Made by a program: the position numbers and the translations under genes. DNA of 64,000 nucleotides from contig CAYXAA010000005.1 in NCBI GenBank assembly GCA_964462985.1, positions 62,001 through 126,000 of the forward strand. The letters are read 5' to 3'. The notes beneath the pieces were generated by a model, which saw only the letters and a list, made by a program, of their open reading frames with translations, was not told where the DNA came from and did no database searches. Source of the stretch: CAYXAA01 sp964462985. GTDB taxonomy: Bacteria > Pseudomonadota > Alphaproteobacteria > Rhizobiales > Stappiaceae. How positions within the stretch are numbered: position 1 is the first letter of the stretch; the number at the start of each line of letters is the position of its first letter. Below, in pieces: positions 45,728-54,620 of this stretch.

Positions 45728-45766
45728 AACGGCCGCGCCGGGGCCTCGGCGCGGCCGTTTTCTTTC
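45728..45766 (+). terminator. rho-independent terminator after ftsH
   Basis: Twelve perfect base pairs (45728-45739 with 45748-45759), loop of eight, followed by TTCTTTC. It lies 22 bases after the ftsH stop. Confidence 0.88.
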
Positions 45767-45975
45767 GTTCTCCGAACGGATCCCTAAGCCGTGTCTGAAA
45801 GGTTTCGACACGCTTTGTGAACGCTTTATCCATCGCCTCGGATATATTGTGCCCCAGACTTTCTGAGGGCGAATCCGACGCGACTCGTGCGTCGGTTGCT
45901 CGAAGCGATCGCGTCTTCCGGCCTGTATCTGCGAGTAGCGGTCGGCGCGGTCGCGACGCAAACGGCAGGTAAGGA

Positions 45976-47322
45976 ATGGCACGCAGCTATTTTGGCACCG
46001 ACGGGATCCGCGGCACCGCCAACCGCTGGCCAATGACGGCGGATGTAGCGATGCGGGTCGGCATGGCGGCCGGCTTGGTTTTCCGCAATGGCGGGCATCG
46101 CCACCGGGTGGTGATCGGCAAGGACACGCGCCTGTCCGGCTACATGCTCGAGAACGCAATGGTCGCAGGCTTCACGGCTGTCGGCATGGACGTGTTCCTG
46201 CTCGGCCCCATGCCGACCCCGGCAGTGGCCATGCTGACCAGGTCGCTACGATCCGACCTCGGGGTGATGATCTCGGCCTCGCACAACCCGTTCGAGGACA
46301 ATGGCATCAAGTTCTTCGGCCCGGACGGCTTCAAGCTGTCCGACGAGGTCGAGGAGAGGATTGCCGACATGGTGGACGGCGACCTCTCCAGGCATTTGGC
46401 CGAACCGTCCGATCTTGGTCGAGCAAAGCGGATCGACGGCGCGCAACAGCGCTATATCGAGTTTGCGAAGCGTACCCTGCCGCGCGAGATGCGATTGGAA
46501 GGGCTCCGGGTTGTGGTCGACTGTGCCAACGGTGCGTCCTACAAAGTCGCGCCCGAGGCGCTTTGGGAACTCGGTGCCGAAGTGGTCTCGATCGGCGTTT
46601 CGCCCGATGGTTTCAACATCAACAAGGATTGCGGCTCGACCGCGACCGACGCGCTGTGCCGCAAGGTCCACGAGGTCCGGGCGGATATCGGCATTGCCCT
46701 CGATGGCGACGCCGATCGCGTCATTATCGTGGACGAGCGCGGTGAAGTCGTTGACGGTGATCAGCTGATGGCCGTCGTCGCCCAGTCCTGGCAGGAGGAT
46801 GGCCGTCTTGCCGCCCCGGGAATCGTCGCCACCGTGATGTCCAATCTTGGCTTGGAGCGCTACCTCGCCGGGCTTGGACTGGCACTCGCTCGCACAAAAG
46901 TCGGCGACCGTTATGTGGTGGAGCACATGCGCAAGCACGGGTTCAACGTCGGCGGCGAACAATCCGGACACATCGTGCTGTCCGACTTCGCGACCACCGG
47001 TGACGGACTGATCGCCGCGCTCCAGGTTCTGGCCTGTGTGAAGAAGCTCGACCGGCCGGTTTCCGAAGTCTGCCGCCGCTTCGACCCGGTGCCGCAGATC
47101 CTCAAGAACGTGCGCTACAGCCAGGGCCGGCCTCTGGAGGACGAGCGTGTGAAGCATGCGATCGAGGATGCCGAGAGGCGTCTCGGTGCGTCCGGCCGGC
47201 TCGTCATCCGCGCTTCGGGCACCGAGCCGCTTATTCGCGTCATGGGCGAGGCTGACGACCGCGACCTGCTCGTGGCGATCGTCGACGATATCGTCGAGGC
47301 CGTTGGTCACGCGGCAGCCTGA
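45976..47322 (+). CDS. glmM: phosphoglucosamine mutase
   Basis: 448 residues. Converts glucosamine-6-phosphate to glucosamine-1-phosphate for peptidoglycan and lipid A precursors. It opens MARSYFGTDGIRGTANRWPM. The phosphoserine loop is MISASHNPFEDNGIKFFGPD near residue 100; the metal site is LDGDADRVI near 243; the phosphate-binding loop is RASGTEPLIRVM near 415. ATG at 45976. A hairpin (CCGACGC and complement, 45875-45895) lies in the 270-base gap after ftsH; its role is unknown. Confidence 0.97.
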   Translation: MARSYFGTDGIRGTANRWPMTADVAMRVGMAAGLVFRNGGHRHRVVIGKDTRLSGYMLENAMVAGFTAVGMDVFLLGPMPTPAVAMLTRSLRSDLGVMISASHNPFEDNGIKFFGPDGFKLSDEVEERIADMVDGDLSRHLAEPSDLGRAKRIDGAQQRYIEFAKRTLPREMRLEGLRVVVDCANGASYKVAPEALWELGAEVVSIGVSPDGFNINKDCGSTATDALCRKVHEVRADIGIALDGDADRVIIVDERGEVVDGDQLMAVVAQSWQEDGRLAAPGIVATVMSNLGLERYLAGLGLALARTKVGDRYVVEHMRKHGFNVGGEQSGHIVLSDFATTGDGLIAALQVLACVKKLDRPVSEVCRRFDPVPQILKNVRYSQGRPLEDERVKHAIEDAERRLGASGRLVIRASGTEPLIRVMGEADDRDLLVAIVDDIVEAVGHAAA

Positions 47323-47396
47323 TCCTCCGGCACGGTCTAGAGTGTGTCGCAGGAGGGACTTGGACCGCACGATGACGGTCGCGCGGTCTCGGGCAA

Positions 47397-47454
47397 TTAA
47401 GGTGTCGTTAAGGTAAAAAATTCGGGTTAACGATCACGGTTAAGCCAAATTTAA
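47397..47454 (+). promoter_or_regulatory. two candidate CtrA boxes upstream of the outer-membrane protein gene
   Basis: TTAA-N7-TTAA occurs at 47397-47411 and again at 47440-47454, with a further TTAAC at 47427-47431 between them, 84-141 bases before the start codon at 47538. The arrangement fits binding by the cell-cycle regulator CtrA, whose consensus is TTAA-N7-TTAA. Confidence 0.5.
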
Positions 47455-47537
47455 TCGTGTTGAGCAATTCTGGCCTCGTGTTTCAGTGATGCGGCCGCGA
47501 TCCACAAGGGAACGGCGCGTTCAATGAGGACCGAGGC

Positions 47538-48341
47538 ATGGGCAGCTCAAGGAAGATACTGTCTTTGGCCGGCGCCGCAATCATGGTTGCGTCGGCCGCC
47601 ACCGCGGCGGATATGCCGGCGCCGGTGATCGAACATATCCCGCAGGTGCCGGTGGCAACCGGGGGTTGGTACTTGCGAGGCGATATCGGCTACAAGATCT
47701 ACCAGGATCCGAAGATCAGCTACGGATCATTGGACTTCGAGCGCGAGTCGCTCGACGACACCGGGGTGGTCGGCGTCGGCGTCGGCTACAGGTTCAACGA
47801 TCATTTTCGCACGGATTTGACGCTCGATTACGAGTGGCCGGCCAAGATCAGGGGCTACGCGCCTTGTTTTGCTCCCTGTGGCTTCGAGTATTCGACCGAG
47901 ACGGCCAAGATCGACGTGTGGACGGTGCTGTTGAACGGCTACATCGACATCGGCACCTGGAACGGCTTCACACCTTACGTCGGTGCCGGTATCGGCGGCT
48001 CCTACGTCAATGTGAGAGACGTCCGCTTCGTCAACCCGGACGGCAGTTCCGGTTCCTATCCGGGCGATGGCAAGTGGAACTTCTCCTGGGCGCTGATGGC
48101 CGGCGCCTCCTACGCCTTCACACCGAACCTCGCGATCGACGCCGGCTACCGCTATCTCAGCATCGGCGAGGGCCAGACCAAGACCTTCACCACAGGCGGC
48201 CAGACGGCGCGGATCAAGTACGAGGATCTCGCCGCTCACGAGTTCCGTGTCGGCGTCCGCTATACGTTCAACTCTGCCGCGCCGGTTTATGCCGATGCGC
48301 CGATCTATGTCCCGCAGGAGCCGATCATTACGAAATACTGA
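47538..48341 (+). CDS. outer-membrane beta-barrel protein (porin/OmpA-like barrel family)
   Basis: 267 residues. Signal peptide MGSSRKILSLAGAAIMVASA with cleavage near ATAA, then alternating amphipathic strands of an eight-stranded barrel (GGWYLRGDIGYKIYQDPKIS, VGVGVGYRFNDHFRTDLTLD, LAIDAGYRYLSIGEGQTK, HEFRVGVRYTFN). An unusual C-terminal extension after the last strand (VYADAPIYVPQEPIITKY) does not end in the common aromatic residue motif, although it does end in Tyr. Function unknown; probably a surface or structural protein. CtrA-like boxes upstream suggest cell-cycle control. A strong terminator follows. Confidence 0.87.
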   Translation: MGSSRKILSLAGAAIMVASAATAADMPAPVIEHIPQVPVATGGWYLRGDIGYKIYQDPKISYGSLDFERESLDDTGVVGVGVGYRFNDHFRTDLTLDYEWPAKIRGYAPCFAPCGFEYSTETAKIDVWTVLLNGYIDIGTWNGFTPYVGAGIGGSYVNVRDVRFVNPDGSSGSYPGDGKWNFSWALMAGASYAFTPNLAIDAGYRYLSIGEGQTKTFTTGGQTARIKYEDLAAHEFRVGVRYTFNSAAPVYADAPIYVPQEPIITKY

Positions 48342-48365
48342 TCGCAATCGAGGGATTGAACGAAC

Positions 48366-48399
48366 GGGCCGGCGGCCGCGCCGGCCCTTTTTCGTTTTT
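48366..48399 (+). terminator. rho-independent terminator after the outer-membrane protein gene
   Basis: Nine-base-pair stem GGGCCGGCG/CGCCGGCCC (48366-48374, 48379-48387) with loop GCCG, followed by TTTTTCGTTTTT. Confidence 0.92.
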
Positions 48400-48451
48400 G
48401 CTGTTCGAGCTTGCCCCCGATCATAGGCTTGACGGCTCGGCCGTATCGGCG

Positions 48452-48506
48452 TACGCCCCTCAGCGGGACACCCTTCCCCAACGAAGGGCGCCTATCTGAG
48501 AGGGTA
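48452..48506 (+). promoter_or_regulatory. serC leader RNA motif (Shine-Dalgarno-masking hairpin)
   Basis: Just before serC the transcript can fold with 48456-48463 (CCCCTCAG) paired to 48496-48504 (CTGAGAGGG, one bulged A), enclosing a second hairpin 48471-48476/48483-48488 (CCCTTC/GAAGGG). The right strand of the outer stem contains GAGAGGG, the serC ribosome-binding site, so folding would block translation. Location and layout match the serC RNA motif described in alphaproteobacteria (recalled, not searched); its ligand, if any, is unknown. Confidence 0.7.
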
Positions 48507-48512
48507 GACATC

Positions 48513-49688
48513 ATGACCAGCACGACGCAACCGGCCGTGAGGCCGGCCAATCCCCATTTTTCCTCCGGTCCCTGTGCCAAACGTCCTGGCTGGTCGGTCA
48601 CGGCGCTTTCCAATGCCGCCCTCGGGCGTTCGCACCGCGCCAAGATTGGCAAGGCCAAGCTGGCGGAAGCCATCGACCTGACTCGTGAAGTGCTTCAGGT
48701 TCCGGCCGACTACCGCATTGGGATCGTACCGGCGTCGGATACCGGCGCGGTCGAGATGGCTCTGTGGTCGCTGCTCGGCGCACGGCCGGTCGACATGCTG
48801 GCCTGGGAGAGCTTTGGTTCCGGCTGGGTGACCGACGTGGTCAAGCAGCTGAAGCTGAGCGATGCCCGCGTGCTCGAGGCGCCCTACGGCGAACTGCCGG
48901 ACCTTGGCCAGGTTAATTTCTCCCACGATGTCGTCTTCACCTGGAACGGCACCACATCAGGCGTGCGGGTGCCAAACGCGGACTGGATTCCGGCCGACCG
49001 CGAGGGGCTGACGATCTGCGACGCGACCTCGGCGGCCTTCGCCCAAAGGCTCGACTTTGCCAAGCTCGATGTTGTCACCTTCTCCTGGCAGAAGGTGCTG
49101 GGCGGTGAGGCTGCCCATGGCGTGCTGATTCTCAGTCCACGCGCCGTCGAGCGGCTGGAGAACCATACACCCGCCTGGCCACTGCCAAAGATCTTCCGGC
49201 TTACCTCCAAGGGCAAGCTGATCGAGGGAATTTTCAAAGGCGAGACCATCAACACGCCGTCGATGCTCTGCGTCGAGGATTATCTCGATGCGCTGAAATG
49301 GGCAAAGTCGGTCGGCGGCCTCGACGGCCTGGTCGCCCGGGCCGATGCCAACGCGAAGGCGGTGGCCGACTGGGTTAACAGGACGGACTGGGTCGATTTC
49401 CTCGCTCGGGAGCCGGGCACGCGGTCAAACACCTCGGTGTGCCTCAAAATCGTCGATCCGGCGGTAACGGCGCTAGACGATGCCGCCCAGGCGGCAGTTG
49501 CCAAGGCCATGGTGGCCGCGTTGGACAAGGCCGGCGTTGCCTACGACATCGGCGCCTATCGCGACGCGCCGACCGGCTTCCGCATCTGGTGCGGCGCCAC
49601 GGTTGAGACCTCCGACGTCGAAGCGCTGACGGCTTGGCTCGACTGGGCCTTCGCCACCGAGAAGGCAGCGCTTTCCGCCGCGGCCTGA
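48513..49688 (+). CDS. serC: phosphoserine aminotransferase
   Basis: 391 residues. Transaminates 3-phosphohydroxypyruvate to phosphoserine, the second step of serine synthesis, with PLP. It begins MTSTTQPAVRPANPHFSSGP; VTFSWQKVLGGEAAHGVL near residue 195 holds the PLP lysine, and KLIEGIFKGETINTPSMLC is typical of the alphaproteobacterial/methanogen-type SerC. ATG at 48513 follows GAGAGGGTAGACATC, which lies in the leader hairpin. serA follows after 94 bases. Confidence 0.95.
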   Translation: MTSTTQPAVRPANPHFSSGPCAKRPGWSVTALSNAALGRSHRAKIGKAKLAEAIDLTREVLQVPADYRIGIVPASDTGAVEMALWSLLGARPVDMLAWESFGSGWVTDVVKQLKLSDARVLEAPYGELPDLGQVNFSHDVVFTWNGTTSGVRVPNADWIPADREGLTICDATSAAFAQRLDFAKLDVVTFSWQKVLGGEAAHGVLILSPRAVERLENHTPAWPLPKIFRLTSKGKLIEGIFKGETINTPSMLCVEDYLDALKWAKSVGGLDGLVARADANAKAVADWVNRTDWVDFLAREPGTRSNTSVCLKIVDPAVTALDDAAQAAVAKAMVAALDKAGVAYDIGAYRDAPTGFRIWCGATVETSDVEALTAWLDWAFATEKAALSAAA

Positions 49689-49739
49689 CGTTTTCTCCTT
49701 TTCCCGGTCGGTGGCTTTCTGCCGACCTTCTCCCTTTAC

Positions 49740-49763
49740 CGGGCGCCGTTGCTCCGGCGCCCG
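49740..49763 (+). other. stem-loop between serC and serA
   Basis: Nine perfect base pairs (CGGGCGCCG/CGGCGCCCG) with loop TTGCTC, 20 bases before the serA start and without a T tract. It may be an attenuator, a stability element or a partial terminator between the two serine genes. Confidence 0.5.
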
Positions 49764-49782
49764 ACCCACGGAAGGACCGGAC

Positions 49783-51369
49783 ATGGCTCCCAGGGTTCTG
49801 ATTTCCGACCAGCTGTCGGACGCTGCCGTCGCCATCTTCAAGGAACGCGGCTGCGACGTCGATTTCCAGCCCGATCTCGGCAAGGACAAGGACCGGCTGC
49901 TTGGCGTCATCGGCGAATACGATGGCCTCGCCATCCGCTCGGCCACCAAGGTGACTGAGAAGATCATTGAGGCCGCACACCGGCTGAAGGTGATCGGCCG
50001 CGCCGGTATCGGCGTCGACAACGTCGACATACCGGCGGCGACCGCCAAGGGTATCATTGTGATGAACACGCCCTTCGGCAACGCCATCACCACGGCCGAA
50101 CATGCCATCGCCATGATGTTTGCCGTCGCCCGCCAGATCCCTGCTGCCGACCAATCGACCCAGGCCGGTAAATGGGAAAAGTCGAAGTTCATGGGCGTCG
50201 AGATCACCTCGAAAACGCTCGGCCTGATCGGCTGCGGCAATATCGGCTCGATCGTCGCCGACAGGGCTCTCGGCTTGAAGATGAAGGTCATCGCCTATGA
50301 TCCGTTTCTGTCGCCGGAGCGGGCCGCCGACCTTGGTGTTGAGAAGGTCGAGCTAGAAGACCTGCTGCGCCGTGCCGACTTCATCACCCTGCACACGCCG
50401 CTGACTGACAAAACCCGCAACATCATCGACGCGGCCGCGATCGAGCGGATGAAGGACGGTGTATTCCTGATCAACTGCGCGCGCGGCGGACTGGTTGACG
50501 AGGTGGCACTTCGGGCGGCGCTCGACAGCGGCAAGGTTGCCGGGGCTGCCTTCGATGTCTTCACTGTGGAGCCGGCCAAGGACAATGTGCTGTTCGGTGC
50601 GCCAAATTTCGTTTCAACGCCGCATCTCGGCGCTTCGACGGGCGAGGCGCAGGAAAATGTCGCGTTGCAGGTTGCGGAACAGATGTCGGATTATCTGCTG
50701 CGCGGCGCCGTGATGAACGCACTCAACATGCCGTCGATCTCAGCAGAGGAGGCGCCGAGGCTGACGCCTTTCGTCCGTCTAGCCGAGCAACTCGGCTCCT
50801 TCGCGGGTCAACTGACGGAAACCGGGATCACCGCGATCCGCCTCGAATACGAGGGAGAGGTGGCGGAGATGAACGTCAAGGCGCTGACGGCAGCGGCGCT
50901 CACCGGGGTGTTGCAGCCGGTGCTGCAGACGGTCAACATGGTCTCGGCGCCGATGATGGCCCGGGAGCGCGGCATCCACGTCGAGGATGTGCGCCGCGAG
51001 CAGCAAGGCGCTTACGAGAGTTACATCCGTCTGACGGTGGTGACCGAGCGCCAATCGAGGTCGGTCGCCGGTACGGTGTTCTCCGATGGAAAGCCGCGCA
51101 TCATCCAAGTCAAGGGCATCAACATGGAGGCCGAACTCGGCGCTCACATGCTCTACGTCACCAACGAGGACAAGCCGGGCTTCATCGGTCACCTCGGCAT
51201 GGTGCTCGGCGATGCCGGGGTTAACATCGCGACCTTCAATCTCGGCCGCACCGCGCCGGGTGCTGATGCGATATGCCTCGTCGAGGTCGACGGTCCGGTC
51301 AACCCCGAGGTGCTGAAAAAGATTGAGCGGCTCGAGCACGTCAAACAGGTGAAGCCGCTGCGCTTCTGA
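49783..51369 (+). CDS. serA: D-3-phosphoglycerate dehydrogenase
   Basis: 528 residues, the long type with an extra domain and a C-terminal ACT domain. Oxidises 3-phosphoglycerate with NAD, the first step of serine synthesis. Cofactor motif GLIGCGNIGSIVADRALGLK near residue 148; catalytic Arg in NCARGGLVDE, Glu in DVFTVEPA, His in STPHLGASTGEAQ. The ACT domain (MLYVTNEDKPGFIGHLGMVL) near 455-525 is the likely serine-feedback site. ATG at 49783 follows GGAAGGACC. Confidence 0.97.
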   Translation: MAPRVLISDQLSDAAVAIFKERGCDVDFQPDLGKDKDRLLGVIGEYDGLAIRSATKVTEKIIEAAHRLKVIGRAGIGVDNVDIPAATAKGIIVMNTPFGNAITTAEHAIAMMFAVARQIPAADQSTQAGKWEKSKFMGVEITSKTLGLIGCGNIGSIVADRALGLKMKVIAYDPFLSPERAADLGVEKVELEDLLRRADFITLHTPLTDKTRNIIDAAAIERMKDGVFLINCARGGLVDEVALRAALDSGKVAGAAFDVFTVEPAKDNVLFGAPNFVSTPHLGASTGEAQENVALQVAEQMSDYLLRGAVMNALNMPSISAEEAPRLTPFVRLAEQLGSFAGQLTETGITAIRLEYEGEVAEMNVKALTAAALTGVLQPVLQTVNMVSAPMMARERGIHVEDVRREQQGAYESYIRLTVVTERQSRSVAGTVFSDGKPRIIQVKGINMEAELGAHMLYVTNEDKPGFIGHLGMVLGDAGVNIATFNLGRTAPGADAICLVEVDGPVNPEVLKKIERLEHVKQVKPLRF

Positions 51370-51721
51370 GCATTGGATAGTGCGTCACGGTAAGGCCCTG
51401 GGTCTGCTCGACCCAAGGCTCATCAAGGACGCGGTGTGATGTTCGGGTGCCGCCGGAGCCGAGTGAGCCCGACGAGCGGAAGGCGGCGGCACCGGAATGC
51501 CCGTCTGTGAGATCCGGCGTCACGCATCCTTGGCATCCGACTCCCTCCGCTCGGCGGTTGCTTATTTTACCTCCGCCGGAGCTCGACGTGTTGTGCGTGC
51601 CCGCCGCGGTCGCTGGCCTCGCTCCTGATCCCACTTGTCAGACTGTAAAAGCTGACGCAGTCTGCTTGGGCGGCAGTCATCGCGATCCGCTCCACTGGCC
51701 CGATGCCGCCAACCTCTTGCC
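51370..51721. other. intergenic region, no gene seen
   Basis: 352 bases between serA and the MFS gene. A six-base-pair hairpin (TGGGTC/GACCCA, 51399-51415) follows serA but has no T tract. The open frames are Pro/Cys-rich shadows. Nothing else is recognisable. Confidence 0.5.
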
Positions 51722-53050
51722 GTGTCCGACAGCCCCGATTCATCCCCCTCTCGTTCCCTTTCCGCGCGGCTGCCTCCGCTGCTTCTGGCTGCCGCGCTTC
51801 TGCTTGGTGCCAACGGGCTTTCGGTCACCGTCATCGCCGTACGCGCGCGGCTCGATGGATTCTCCGACACTGCGATAGGCCTGTTCGGTTCTGCCTATTA
51901 CGCCGGCTTCCTCGTCGGCGTCCTGCTGACGCCCTTACTAATTCGGCGAGTCGGCCATATCCGGGTCTTCGCTGCATTCGCCGCCGTCAGCGCCATCGCC
52001 ATGCTGCTGCTCGCGCTCGGCGACGGCGCCATTGCCTGGGTGACAAGTCGAGCGGTGAGTGGCGCGGCATTTTGCGGTGTCGCAATGGTGCTCGAAAGCT
52101 GGCTCAACGCACTCGCTTCTAACGAACAGCGCGGCCGGGTGCTGTCGATCTACCGCATCGTCGACCTGGGTTCCGTCACCGGGTTCCAGTTCCTGCTGCC
52201 GTTCTACGGCGCGGCCGGCTTCGAGATCTTCATCGTCACCGGCGTTCTCTTTTGTGCCGCTCTGGTACCGGTTGCACTTGCCCGTGAGGGGAATCCGCCA
52301 CTCCCTTCTAAGACCGGTGCCAGCATATTCACGGTGTGGAGAATTTCACCGGTTGCCGTGGTTGGCTGCGTGACGATCGGGCTCACTAACGGGGCATTCC
52401 GCACGGTCGGTCCGGTCTATGCACAAGGCGTCGGGCTATCGGTCGATGCCGTCGCGATCCTGGTCAGCCTCTGGGTCATCGCCGGTGCCGTGTTTCAGTA
52501 CCCCCTCGGCTGGGCTTCGGACCGAATCGACCGCCGCATCGTGCTGATCCTGGCCACCGCCGGTGCCGGATTGGCGTGTCTGTTCCTGTCGGGCGTCGAG
52601 ACGCAGGCCGCGATCTTTCTCGGCGCCTTCCTGTTCGGGGGCTTCGCCCTGCCGCTCTACTCGCTATCGGCGGCACACGCCAATGACCACGCCGGGCCCG
52701 GACAATACGTCGAACTTGCCGCGGGCCTGACGCTGTTCTTCGCGCTCGGTGCTGTTGTCGGCCCGTTGATCGCATCGGCTGTGATGGATCTGTTTGGCCC
52801 GCGTGCTTTCTTCGTTTACACGGCAAGCCTGCATCTGGCGCTGGTACTGTTCGTCGCTGGCCGTATGTTCAGCCGTCCGGCTGTGCCGTCCGGTCAACGC
52901 AAACGCTTCGTCTGGTTGCTCCGCACCTCGCCGATGATCTTCCGCCTCGCCGGCGAGGGAAGACGTGCACGCACTCCATCAGGACACCGTGGCCACAAGG
53001 CAACTGGAACCGAGTCTGGGCGCGGTCCACACGGGAGTGAGCAGGATTGA
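51722..53050 (+). CDS. MFS transporter (YcaD-like)
   Basis: 442 residues with twelve predicted helices. The first segment is LPPLLLAAALLLGANGLSVT; the loop between helices 2 and 3 reads PLLIRRVGHIRVFAAFA, and helix 5 begins ESWLNALASNEQRGRVLSIY, a motif of the YcaD-type MFS group. The second half has GWASDRIDRRIVLILA, the repeated MFS loop. A 60-residue Arg/Gly-rich cytoplasmic tail follows the last helix. The start is GTG at 51722, with no clear ribosome site. The substrate is unknown. Confidence 0.87.
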   Translation: MSDSPDSSPSRSLSARLPPLLLAAALLLGANGLSVTVIAVRARLDGFSDTAIGLFGSAYYAGFLVGVLLTPLLIRRVGHIRVFAAFAAVSAIAMLLLALGDGAIAWVTSRAVSGAAFCGVAMVLESWLNALASNEQRGRVLSIYRIVDLGSVTGFQFLLPFYGAAGFEIFIVTGVLFCAALVPVALAREGNPPLPSKTGASIFTVWRISPVAVVGCVTIGLTNGAFRTVGPVYAQGVGLSVDAVAILVSLWVIAGAVFQYPLGWASDRIDRRIVLILATAGAGLACLFLSGVETQAAIFLGAFLFGGFALPLYSLSAAHANDHAGPGQYVELAAGLTLFFALGAVVGPLIASAVMDLFGPRAFFVYTASLHLALVLFVAGRMFSRPAVPSGQRKRFVWLLRTSPMIFRLAGEGRRARTPSGHRGHKATGTESGRGPHGSEQD

Positions 53051-53141
53051 TCGGACGGCGCTGGAAAAATGCCCGATCTGGCACACCAACCCTGGCGGCA
53101 GGACTCGTCACGAGGTAGCCGGACGTTTATAGTGGGGTGAA

Positions 53142-53168
53142 AAGCCCCGGCGTTTCGTCGGGGCTTTG
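53142..53168. terminator. bidirectional terminator-like hairpin
   Basis: AAAGCCCCG (53142-53150) pairs with CGGGGCTTT (53160-53168), loop GCGTTTCGT. It lies between the MFS gene and purA, with A and T tracts inside the stem. Confidence 0.7.
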
Positions 53169-53294
53169 CATGTCCGGCCTCTGCTTCGACTGTTTGGTGG
53201 TCGTCGGCCGAGCCGGCACAACTTGGATTGATCGGTCACCCGCCGGAGCGACACTTGGTCCGGGGCCGGACCGATCCAGAAGGAAGACGTTTTC

Positions 53295-54584
53295 ATGGCC
53301 AATGTCGTCGTCGTCGGATCGCAATGGGGAGACGAGGGGAAAGGCAAGATCGTCGACTGGCTCTCCGAGCAGGCCGATGTCGTCGTCCGTTTCCAGGGTG
53401 GTCACAACGCCGGCCACACGCTGGTGATCGACGGCGTCAGCTACAAGCTGTCGCTGCTGCCCTCCGGGGTGGTTCGCGGCAAGTTGTCGGTGATCGGCAA
53501 CGGCGTCGTGATCGATCCGCATGCGCTGGTGGCCGAGATCGAGCGGCTGGCTGGCCAGGGTGTGACCGTATCGCCTGAAACGCTGAAGATCGCCGACAAT
53601 GCGATCCTGATCCTGTCGCTGCACCGCGAGCTCGATGCCCTGCGAGAATCGTCCAATACCGGCACGCGGATCGGGACGACGCGGCGCGGTATCGGTCCGG
53701 CCTACGAGGATAAGATCGGTCGCCGCGCGATCCGGGTGATGGACCTTGCCAACCTGAGAACGCTACCGGCCAAGATCGATCGTCTTTTGACCCATCACAA
53801 TGCATTGCGGCGCGGTCTCGGCCAGGACGAGATCTCCGCCGAGGCGATCTTCCAGGAGCTGTCCAGCGTTGCCGACCGTGTGCTGCCATTCATTGACACG
53901 GTTTGGGCGTTGCTCGATCGGCAGCGCCGCGAAGGCAAGCGTATCCTGTTCGAGGGTGCACAGGGCGCGCTGCTCGACATCGACCATGGAACTTATCCGT
54001 TCGTGACCTCGTCGAATACGGTCGCCGGCCAGGCAGCGACCGGTTCCGGTCTCGGTCCCAGTGCCGTCGGCTACGTGCTCGGTATCACCAAGGCCTATAC
54101 CACACGCGTCGGCGAGGGACCGTTCCCGACCGAGCAGCAAAACGAGATCGGCGAGTTCCTCGGCACCCGCGGTCATGAGTTCGGCACTGTCACCGGGCGA
54201 AAGCGGCGCTGCGGCTGGTTTGACGCCGTCCTGGTGCGCCAGACCGTGTCGACGAGCGGCATCCACGGAATAGCGCTTACGAAGCTCGACGTGCTTGACG
54301 GTCTGGAAGAAATCAAGATCTGCGTCGGCTACGAACTTGACGGCCAGCGGATCGATCACATGCCCGCCTCGCAAGGAGCGCAGACGCGGCTGAAGCCGGT
54401 TTACGAAACCTTGCCCGGATGGCAGGAATCGACCCAAGGTGCTCGCTCTTGGGCGGATCTTCCCGCGCAGGCAGTCAAATACGTACGGCACGTTGAGGAA
54501 CTCATCGGGGCGCCGGTTGCGTTGCTGTCGACCAGTCCGGAAAGAGACGACACGATCCTTGTCCAAAATCCGTTTCAGGATTAA
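53295..54584 (+). CDS. purA: adenylosuccinate synthase
   Basis: 429 residues. Makes adenylosuccinate from IMP, aspartate and GTP in AMP synthesis. Motifs: GSQWGDEGKGKIVDWLSEQA at the start with the catalytic Asp, QGGHNAGHTLVIDG, GTTRRGIGPAYEDKIGRRAI, EGAQGALLDIDHGTYPFVTS and GRKRRCGWFDAVLVRQTV. ATG at 53295 follows AGAAGGAAGACG. It is followed 36 bases later by the unknown membrane protein gene. Confidence 0.98.
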   Translation: MANVVVVGSQWGDEGKGKIVDWLSEQADVVVRFQGGHNAGHTLVIDGVSYKLSLLPSGVVRGKLSVIGNGVVIDPHALVAEIERLAGQGVTVSPETLKIADNAILILSLHRELDALRESSNTGTRIGTTRRGIGPAYEDKIGRRAIRVMDLANLRTLPAKIDRLLTHHNALRRGLGQDEISAEAIFQELSSVADRVLPFIDTVWALLDRQRREGKRILFEGAQGALLDIDHGTYPFVTSSNTVAGQAATGSGLGPSAVGYVLGITKAYTTRVGEGPFPTEQQNEIGEFLGTRGHEFGTVTGRKRRCGWFDAVLVRQTVSTSGIHGIALTKLDVLDGLEEIKICVGYELDGQRIDHMPASQGAQTRLKPVYETLPGWQESTQGARSWADLPAQAVKYVRHVEELIGAPVALLSTSPERDDTILVQNPFQD

Positions 54585-54620
54585 GCCTACCTTCGGCGCT
54601 GGCGGATACGAGCGGAACAG

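Noticed and set aside
51447..51878. 143-codon open frame between serA and the MFS gene
   Set aside because: Pro/Cys-rich low-complexity product that overlaps the MFS gene start; no ribosome site.
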